A DNA stretch of 9,708 nucleotides from DATFLL01 sp035267785 (GTDB taxonomy: Bacteria > Pseudomonadota > Gammaproteobacteria > DATFLL01). The position numbers and the translations under genes were made by a program. How positions within the stretch are numbered: position 1 is the stretch's first letter; the number at the start of each line of letters is the position of its first letter. The notes beneath the pieces were generated by a model. The model had not been told where the DNA came from and did no database searches. It was given only the letters and a program-made list of their open reading frames with translations. Positions 1-5,002 of the stretch are shown here, piece after piece. The stretch is from positions 1-9,708 of the forward strand of contig DATFLL010000105.1 of assembly GCA_035267785.1 (NCBI GenBank), in the 5' to 3' direction.

Positions 1-11
1 ACGCGGGGCAT

Positions 12-40
12 TTGACCTGCCCCGCCCCCGCACGTAAAAT
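12..40 (+). promoter_or_regulatory. sigma70 promoter of tRNA-Val
   Basis: A TTGACC -35 element (12-17) and a TAAAAT -10 element (35-40) are separated by exactly 17 bp, close to the sigma70 consensus. The -10 is followed by a GC-rich discriminator (gcggccc), typical of stable RNA promoters under stringent control. Transcription would start near 47, giving a leader of about 11 nt before the tRNA at 58. The reading is direct from sequence; the stringent-control inference comes from knowledge of stable RNA promoters. Confidence 0.85.
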
Positions 41-57
41 GCGGCCCTCTGGAGCGC

Positions 58-132
58 GGGCGATTAGCTCAGCGGGAGAGCACTGCCTTCACACGGCAGG
101 GGTCGCTGGTTCAATCCCAGCATCGCCCACCA
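58..132 (+). tRNA. tRNA-Val (anticodon CAC)
   Basis: The full cloverleaf can be read. The acceptor stem GGGCGAT pairs perfectly with ATCGCCC (122-128). The D arm is GCTC/GAGC, the anticodon stem CTGCC/GGCAG encloses loop TTCACAC, and the T arm GCTGG/CCAGC encloses TTCAATC. Loop positions 34-36 read CAC, which decodes GUG valine. The discriminator is A and the CCA end is encoded (130-132), as is usual in gammaproteobacteria. It is the only plus-strand gene in the window and ends 30 bp from the convergent stop codon of the barrel gene at 162. No T-rich intrinsic terminator follows it. Confidence 0.97.
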
Positions 133-161
133 GTTCCATCCCTCGCTCCCGACGCCCTCCC

Positions 162-815
162 TCAGAAACCGCTGCGAAAGGCCAGCAGGACGAACCGACC
201 GCCCAGGTCGATATCGCCGTTGGTCACTTGTCCGAAGTTGGCCGTCAGGTTGACGCGGCGGTACTCCAGGCCCAACCAGGACCGGCGCCCGACCCGCAGG
301 TCCACTCCGGCCAGCCACTGCGAACCGAAGCCGCTATCGTCACGCTCGTAGGTGCCGGTCAGCCCGAAGCTCTGGCCGCCGACCGAAAACCGCGACCAGT
401 ACAACCCGGCGCCGACGCCGACGAAACCGCGCACCCGCTGACCGCCGGTGTTCAGCACGACGTTGCCGGCAATGCCGGCTGTGTTAACGGAGGAGCGATC
501 GTCGATGGTACCGAAGGGCGGCGGCGACACGGTGGCCGGCGTGTCGTAGCGGCTGTAGAACAGCGGCACCTCCACCTCCAGGCTGAGATGACGCGTGTAA
601 CGGTAACCCACGCCAACGCCCAGGGCCAATTCGGAGCCCGGCGATGCCAGCTGTCCCGGATTGTCCTCTGCCCGATACGAGCCCGCGGTCACGGACCAGT
701 ACCAATGCTGCCAGGGCCCGGCGCCGGGGGGCTGCGCCGCTGCCGGGCCGGCCACGGCCAGCCCCATCAACAGAACCACGCTCGCAATCAACGCTCGGAA
801 ATTTCGCTGTCTCAT
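162..815 (-). CDS. small outer membrane beta-barrel protein (OmpW/OmpA-like, about 8 strands)
   Basis: A 217-residue exported protein. The first residues are basic (MRQRNFR), followed by a hydrophobic core and a PAAA-Q signal peptidase I site near residue 27. The mature part alternates polar and hydrophobic residues in short strands (for example LALGVGVGYRYT, GFVGVGAGLYWSRF, GLEYRRVNLTANFG). It ends in Gly-Phe; a C-terminal Phe is the usual BAM recognition signal of outer membrane barrels. Length and layout fit the eight-stranded OMP_b-brl/OmpW-like class. I chose the ATG at 815 because GGAGGT lies about 8 nt upstream and the signal peptide starts there; an upstream in-frame start at 851 falls inside a terminator hairpin. 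Its substrate or partner is unknown. It sits downstream of the unknown exported gene but behind two terminator-like hairpins, so its expression may be uncoupled or depend on readthrough. Confidence 0.85.
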   Translation of the reverse strand: MRQRNFRALIASVVLLMGLAVAGPAAAQPPGAGPWQHWYWSVTAGSYRAEDNPGQLASPGSELALGVGVGYRYTRHLSLEVEVPLFYSRYDTPATVSPPPFGTIDDRSSVNTAGIAGNVVLNTGGQRVRGFVGVGAGLYWSRFSVGGQSFGLTGTYERDDSGFGSQWLAGVDLRVGRRSWLGLEYRRVNLTANFGQVTNGDIDLGGRFVLLAFRSGF

Positions 816-849
816 GGCCGCACCTCCACCGAACCGGGGATTCCGGATC

Positions 850-883
850 AAAAAGGACCGGCGGCCCAGGGGGCAACCGGTCC
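850..883 (-). terminator. second terminator-like hairpin, directly upstream of the barrel gene
   Basis: On the minus strand GGACCGG (883-877) pairs with CCGGTCC (861-855). An inner GCCC/GGGC helix is possible within the loop. Five T residues (854-850) follow. The hairpin ends 34 bp before the barrel ATG at 815, leaving no room for a conventional promoter between them. It may be a back-up terminator for the gene at 960-2135, or a leader attenuator for the barrel gene. Confidence 0.6.
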
Positions 884-895
884 GGTCGATACTTC

Positions 896-929
896 AAAAA
901 ATCCGGGAGCGGGCCTCCCGCCCGCTCCC
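896..929 (-). terminator. intrinsic terminator of the unknown exported gene
   Basis: On the minus strand a perfect 10-bp GC-rich stem, GGGAGCGGGC (929-920) with GCCCGCTCCC (914-905), encloses a 5-nt loop. GGA and six T residues (901-896) follow. It begins 30 bp after the stop codon at 960. It has all the elements of a Rho-independent terminator. Confidence 0.9.
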
Positions 930-959
930 TTCCTTTTGGCCGTCAGACCACCCCGAGAA

Positions 960-2135
960 TCACTCCGTGTGAACCTCGTCGTGGATGAACTCGATGACCT
1001 GCAAGGCGTCGTCCACGGCCTGGGTGAAGTCCGTGATACCCGCACCATCGGCGCTGGTGTACGGCTCGTTGTTGAACACCGCTTCCATGATGGGTTCGGT
1101 GACCTGGGTGACCGTACCATCGGCCGCCTGCTGATAGTAGGTGACGGTCCCGTCGTAGGTCGCCGCACGATCGTAGTCGAAGGTCGTGTAGCTGGCGGGA
1201 TAGTCATCACCGGTCATGCTGGCGATGTTGTAGATGGTATTGAGGTAAGCCACCATGTCCACCGTCACCGTCCCGGTCTTGTCAGCACCGGCGGCCAGCA
1301 GCGAGGCTGCCAGGTCCAGAGTGGTGATGTTGTTGGAGTCATAGAGGGCATGCAGCTTGTCCTCCACCGGGTCCAGACGCGAGTCGTCGGTCATCAGGGC
1401 CACGTACAGGGCCAGGTTCTCCAGCGGAGAGTCGATGGCCTCGCCGTCCACCTCGATGCGACCGGCCGGGTCCAGGGTCAGGGTCGTGGCGCTGCTGATC
1501 TTGTCCAACGCCTCGTTCAAGGAGTGGTCGAAGACCTTGGTCGGCGCGCGTCCGATATTCAGGCGGCCGAAGTCGACCTCCTGCACCAGGGACTCGTCGA
1601 GCGGTTCGCCCTCGTCGTTCAGCGGGATGACGTTGCCGTCGGCGTCCACGGGCTGGACAAAGCCGTCGTCGTTCAGGATGGGCACGCCGGTGACCGGGTT
1701 TCTGAGAACCACCCACAGGTCGCCATACGAATCACCCTTGTTGGTGCCGGCTCCGCCGGGCTTGCCGCCGCCCTGCTGATGCGGATTTTCACCGGTCGGG
1801 CTGGGACCCGCCCACGGTGGACGATCCGAGTCCTCTTCGCCTTCCTCAGCCGCGCTGTCGCCGCGCAAGACATCATTCATGCTCTTGCCGCCACGCGGTG
1901 CCGCCTCACGGCCACTCGAGCCACCACTTCCGGACTCACCACCGCGGCCACCCTTGTACTGATGGCCACCACTACCACCGCTGCCATCCTCGGCTGCGTA
2001 TACGGTCGAACCGGACTGCCACTGACCGGCGCTCATCTGGTCTACGACCAGGGGAGCCGCCATGAGAGCCAGTACGGCCGACCCGGCGATGAGAATAGTT
2101 CGCTTGTGCATGATTAACCTCTGTAGAATGTTCAT
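960..2135 (-). CDS. exported protein of unknown function with Gly/Ser-rich linker
   Basis: A 391-residue protein that I cannot assign to a named family. Residues 9-30 (MHKR, then a hydrophobic stretch) look like a Sec signal peptide, with a possible VYA-A cleavage near residue 47. Residues 50-130 are low-complexity Gly/Ser/Pro-rich with charged patches. Residues 134-391 look folded: a Tyr-Gly-Asp-Leu-Trp-Val-Val-Leu segment (137-144), an acidic stretch (152-190), FGRLNIGRAP (189-198), several helices, and a Tyr-rich part (312-336). The start at 2135 has AGGAG 8 nt upstream. ATG 2111 also has AGAGG upstream and gives a more classical signal peptide, so the start is uncertain. It has its own FNR-like promoter matching that of the RTX protein and a strong terminator, so it may be a monocistronic partner of the secretion system. 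No catalytic motif was recognised. Confidence 0.8.
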   Translation of the reverse strand: MNILQRLIMHKRTILIAGSAVLALMAAPLVVDQMSAGQWQSGSTVYAAEDGSGGSGGHQYKGGRGGESGSGGSSGREAAPRGGKSMNDVLRGDSAAEEGEEDSDRPPWAGPSPTGENPHQQGGGKPGGAGTNKGDSYGDLWVVLRNPVTGVPILNDDGFVQPVDADGNVIPLNDEGEPLDESLVQEVDFGRLNIGRAPTKVFDHSLNEALDKISSATTLTLDPAGRIEVDGEAIDSPLENLALYVALMTDDSRLDPVEDKLHALYDSNNITTLDLAASLLAAGADKTGTVTVDMVAYLNTIYNIASMTGDDYPASYTTFDYDRAATYDGTVTYYQQAADGTVTQVTEPIMEAVFNNEPYTSADGAGITDFTQAVDDALQVIEFIHDEVHTE

Positions 2136-2183
2136 GGTCGTATCTCCTATTCCAATCCGTCGGCCGTTATCCTATTTGTCTTC

Positions 2184-2224
2184 AGTATATGACTCGGTCC
2201 GCAAAACAAAATGATCCCGATCAA
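2184..2224 (-). promoter_or_regulatory. FNR/Anr-like activated promoter of the unknown exported gene
   Basis: On the minus strand TTGATCGGGATCAT (2224-2211) matches the FNR-family consensus TTGAT-N4-ATCAA at 9 of 10 defined positions and is flanked by A/T. After 21 bp comes TATACT (2189-2184), a good -10 element. The predicted start near 2177-2176 places the box centre at about -41, the class II activator position overlapping -35. A recognisable -35 is lacking, as expected for an activated promoter. The leader to ATG 2135 would be about 42 nt. The activator's identity (FNR, Anr, Dnr or another CRP-family protein) is inferred. Confidence 0.65.
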
Positions 2225-2260
2225 AATTACTAACGAATTTTTTACTACCCGTTACCTCCT

Positions 2261-3532
2261 CTACATTTGCCCCGTCACGGACAGGAAAACCTGGTTGCGC
2301 GTGAAATCGTCCCCGCTGACACTGGAATCGCGCTTGAGGTAGCGATACTCGGCGGAGAACGACAGGCCGGGCGTCACCATTCGAGTTATGCCGGCGCCCG
2401 CATCGTCATAGTCGTCCTGGCGATCCAGGCCCTGGTAGTCGCTTCGGGCTCGCCCGTAGTAGGCGTGGACCCGCCAGTCCGGATTCAGGAAGTGGTTGGC
2501 CCGTAGCCCGCCGAGCGTGTACAGATACCCCGAGGCGCCCGGCAGAGTGGTCTCCTCCAGGCTGCGGTCCAGGTAGGCGCTCAGGGTCGTGTGCGCGGCC
2601 AGACGCCAATTGAGCCGCCCGCCGAAGTCGGGCTCGGAGACGTCCGCGAAGCGGGCATCGTCGTAGGTCTGCTTCAGCCGCCCGGCGTAAAGTTCGCCGT
2701 TGAGCGTCTTGCCCTGCCGGTACTGCACGCCGGCCACCGCGCTGTAGCCCTTCGAATCGCGCTGATAGCCGTAGTCGTCGACCGCCTGGTCGTAGCGGCG
2801 CCGGTCGCTGTTGCCCTGCAGAAACACGGTCCAGTTGGTGTTGGCGGCGTAATTGATTCGCGCCCCCACCGAGTTCTGTTTACGGTCGCGATCGTCGTTG
2901 TTAAGGGTCCCGATCGTCGTGCGCACGTCGCGAAAGGCGAGGCGGTCATAGGTTGCCGCCAGGCGCACGGAAAAGGCCCCCGAGCCCGTGGCCAGGCCGG
3001 CGTGTGCAGCGCGCTCGTCGTAAAGGGTCGGCTCGACACCGAACACCGCCACCGGGGTGACACGGTCTTCGTGCCGGCGGCTTACTCCCGCGCCCGCGAA
3101 GACGTTGGTCTGCTTGGTAAAATCGTACCTACCCGAGCCGTTGACCCAGTAGTCCTCCGAATTCTCGCTGCTGTTGCGCGCATAACGCGCCACCTCGCCG
3201 CCGGCGTCGAACTTCAGCTGGTGGCGGCTCCAGAGCGACTGCGCGGAGAAGGTCGGCGTCAACAACGTCACGTAGTCGTCAACCTGATTGTCCTTCGTGA
3301 CGTAGATGTTGTCGTCGTAATACTCGGAGGCGACGATCGCCGAGCTGAGGCGAAAGTCGCCCACCCGGATACCCTCGCTCGAGCGCTCCAGGCGCTGGCG
3401 CGGATACTCCACCTGTTTGCGCTCCGGATCGGTTGTCGGTACTGCCGTCTCTTCCTGTGCATGCGCCAACGGCGCCGCGGCGGTCAATACGGCGGTGATG
3501 AGCAGGATGCTGGTTGTTTGCTTATTGGACAC
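2261..3532 (-). CDS. outer membrane beta-barrel protein, BBP2-like
   Basis: A 423-residue protein. A signal peptide (SNKQ, a hydrophobic run, then AHAQ) is cleaved near residue 26. The mature chain is full of aromatic and alternating strand patterns ending in Arg/Asp/Tyr turns (ASEYYDDNIYVT, RYDFTKQTNVFAGAGVSRR, RVHAYYGRARSDY, SFSAEYRYLKRDSS). This is typical of the large barrels grouped as putative beta-barrel porin 2 (BBP2-type), often found in exopolysaccharide or surface-structure loci. I prefer GTG 3532 because AGGAAG lies just upstream and the signal peptide begins there; GTG 3568 would add 12 non-signal residues and lacks a Shine-Dalgarno. It follows the TolC gene by 76 bp with no clear terminator, so co-transcription is likely. 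The family assignment is by pattern, and the role in adhesin export or polysaccharide passage is inference. Confidence 0.8.
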   Translation of the reverse strand: MSNKQTTSILLITAVLTAAAPLAHAQEETAVPTTDPERKQVEYPRQRLERSSEGIRVGDFRLSSAIVASEYYDDNIYVTKDNQVDDYVTLLTPTFSAQSLWSRHQLKFDAGGEVARYARNSSENSEDYWVNGSGRYDFTKQTNVFAGAGVSRRHEDRVTPVAVFGVEPTLYDERAAHAGLATGSGAFSVRLAATYDRLAFRDVRTTIGTLNNDDRDRKQNSVGARINYAANTNWTVFLQGNSDRRRYDQAVDDYGYQRDSKGYSAVAGVQYRQGKTLNGELYAGRLKQTYDDARFADVSEPDFGGRLNWRLAAHTTLSAYLDRSLEETTLPGASGYLYTLGGLRANHFLNPDWRVHAYYGRARSDYQGLDRQDDYDDAGAGITRMVTPGLSFSAEYRYLKRDSSVSGDDFTRNQVFLSVTGQM

Positions 3533-3569
3533 GGCTGCTTCCTGATACGTGAGTTCGTTTGGCGTCACT

Positions 3570-3605
3570 GCCGGCCTTCGCCCCGGTGGGCTCTGAACGG
3601 CCGGC
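3570..3605 (-). other. intercistronic hairpin without T-tract
   Basis: GCCGGCC (3570-3576) pairs with GGCCGGC (3599-3605). Further pairing is possible inside (TTC/GAA and GCCC/GGGC). It lies right after the TolC stop codon and before the barrel start, and no run of T follows it. It is better read as an mRNA-stability or processing structure than as a terminator. Confidence 0.45.
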
Positions 3606-3608
3606 GAT

Positions 3609-4919
3609 TTACTGGGCCGCGATCTTCAGCTCGCCGAGGAGCTTGCCGGTAGCCGCCAACAGGCGGTACTCCGCGTAGATGCGGTCGAGCTGGCCATTGA
3701 CATAGGCACGGCGCGCCTCGAACAGCTCATTCTCGGTATCCAACAGGTCGAGCAGCGTGCGCTGCCCAATGCTGAACTGCTTGGCATACGCGTCGCGGGT
3801 CTTCGCACTCGCGTCGACGTGCTGCTTGAGGAAGCCGAGCTGGCCCTTCGCGGTACGCAGGTTGTTCCAGGCCATGCGCACCCGTTCGACGACCTGACGG
3901 CGCTCACGGTTTTGCAGATCCTTGGATTGCGACAAGAGTTGGGCGGCCTGATGCCGGCGGGCGATATCCCCGCCGCCGTTGAACAGGTTGTAGCGCATGC
4001 GCAGCATCGCGCTGTAGTCCTTGTTGGTACCTTCCAATCCGTCCAGGTTCTTGTTGTAGGACTGTGAGAACACAAGGTCGAAGTGCGGATAGAACGCATT
4101 ACCGGCCTCACGCCGCTGCGCCTCCGCTGCCGAGACCTCGGCCGTTGCCGCCTTGAGCGCGGGATTGTTCGCCATCGCCTCGTTGACGGCCGCCTCCTGG
4201 GTTGCCGGAATGGCGTCATCCAGTACGGGCGGGCTTTGCATGGCGCCTGTCGGGAAATGCCCGACAACGCGCTGGTAGTTGGCCTGGGCGTCGTGCAGAT
4301 TGTTCTCGGCGGCCACCAGATTCGCGCGTGCGAGCGCCAAACGTCCCTCCGCCTGATCGAGATCGGCGGTACGACTCACCCCGGCCCGGGCGCGGCTCTT
4401 GATCTGCTGGTAGATACGCTCGTGCTTTTCGACGAACTGCTGGGCCAGCTGAAACAGGCGTTGGCGGCGCAGCACGTCGATGTAGACCTCGGTGGCGCGC
4501 AGGGCCGTGTTCTCCGCGGTGTCGATCACGTCATAGGACGCCGCGCCCACCCGCGCCTGGGCACGCTGAACGGCGCTGGAGGTCTGGAAGCCGTTGAACA
4601 GGTTCTGGCGCACGTTAATTGCCGACTCGCGCCGCGTCAGGTCGATGTAGCCGGGGCCGACAAAGTTACGCGTGTAATAGTTGTCGCTGTTCTCCTGGCC
4701 GATAGCCGCGGTGATATCGACGCTCGGGTAGTAACCGGAACGCGCCTGCTTCAATTCCTGCGTACGGGCGCGCTGCTCGCTCACGCTCGCCTGCACATTC
4801 GGATTTGTCGCCAGCGTCTGCTTGATGACGTCCGGCAGCGACGCCGCCGAGACGCCGACCGACCAGGCTGCCAGCGCGGCCAGCACCGCACTCGTGATGA
4901 TTTTTTGTTGTCGTTTCAT
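3609..4919 (-). CDS. TolC/LapE-type outer membrane channel of type I secretion
   Basis: A 436-residue TolC-family protein, normal length for AggA/LapE-like channels. A signal peptide (MKRQQK, hydrophobic run, VSAA) is followed by the typical opening SLPDVIKQTLATNPNVQA. The internal two-fold repeat of the family shows as two NLFNG motifs, one in each half (VRQNLFNGFQTSS and MRYNLFNGGGD). Long Ala/Gln/Arg-rich helices make the periplasmic barrel. A conserved-type GQRTLLDLLDTENELFEARRAYV segment lies near the end. ATG 4919 is preceded by GGAAGG at good spacing and starts the signal peptide; ATG 4946 upstream is unlikely. It lies 81 bp downstream of the RTX gene and would complete the export conduit with the ABC and HlyD proteins. 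By analogy with LapE, it would also hold the retention module in its lumen. Confidence 0.93.
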   Translation of the reverse strand: MKRQQKIITSAVLAALAAWSVGVSAASLPDVIKQTLATNPNVQASVSEQRARTQELKQARSGYYPSVDITAAIGQENSDNYYTRNFVGPGYIDLTRRESAINVRQNLFNGFQTSSAVQRAQARVGAASYDVIDTAENTALRATEVYIDVLRRQRLFQLAQQFVEKHERIYQQIKSRARAGVSRTADLDQAEGRLALARANLVAAENNLHDAQANYQRVVGHFPTGAMQSPPVLDDAIPATQEAAVNEAMANNPALKAATAEVSAAEAQRREAGNAFYPHFDLVFSQSYNKNLDGLEGTNKDYSAMLRMRYNLFNGGGDIARRHQAAQLLSQSKDLQNRERRQVVERVRMAWNNLRTAKGQLGFLKQHVDASAKTRDAYAKQFSIGQRTLLDLLDTENELFEARRAYVNGQLDRIYAEYRLLAATGKLLGELKIAAQ

Positions 4920-4937
4920 CGTGTGCCTTCCTTCTAC

Positions 4938-5002
4938 CCCCGCCATCGGGGCCTCATACAGTTTGTGAGTTACGGCGACGACCGGCGTCGAGGCGAAGCC
5001 TC
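4938..5002 (-). other. small hairpins in the RTX-tolC spacer
   Basis: Three short inverted repeats can be read: GAGGC/GCCTC with a TTC-type loop at the RTX stop codon (4990-5002), CGACG/CGTCG (4976-4990, sharing a base with the first), and CCCCG/CGGGG (4938-4951) just upstream of the tolC ribosome binding site. None has a T-tract, so they are probably not terminators. They could tune relative expression of the RTX protein and the channel. No convincing promoter is visible in the spacer. Confidence 0.35.

Noticed and set aside
58..132. tRNA-Val as the attachment site of a genomic island covering the locus.
   Set aside because: No integrase gene and no repeat of the tRNA 3' end were seen in the window, and base composition is uniform.
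846..850. An ATCAA half-site upstream of the small barrel gene as a third FNR-like box.
   Set aside because: The left half does not match TTGAT, and the bases belong to the terminator T-tract region.
12..2117. A 701-codon plus-strand open frame running through the tRNA and opposite two genes.
   Set aside because: It crosses a clear tRNA gene and two terminators, and its translation shows no protein-like pattern. The minus-strand frames have signal peptides, ribosome binding sites and barrel features.
2228..2247. Two TAGTA-like half-sites on the minus strand resembling the palindrome at 7310-7325.
   Set aside because: They are short direct repeats in an AT-rich spacer without palindromic arrangement, too weak to call binding sites.
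2591..3652. A 353-codon plus-strand frame opposite the BBP2-like barrel gene.
   Set aside because: It is a shadow frame with no ribosome binding site or domain; the minus-strand gene is convincing.
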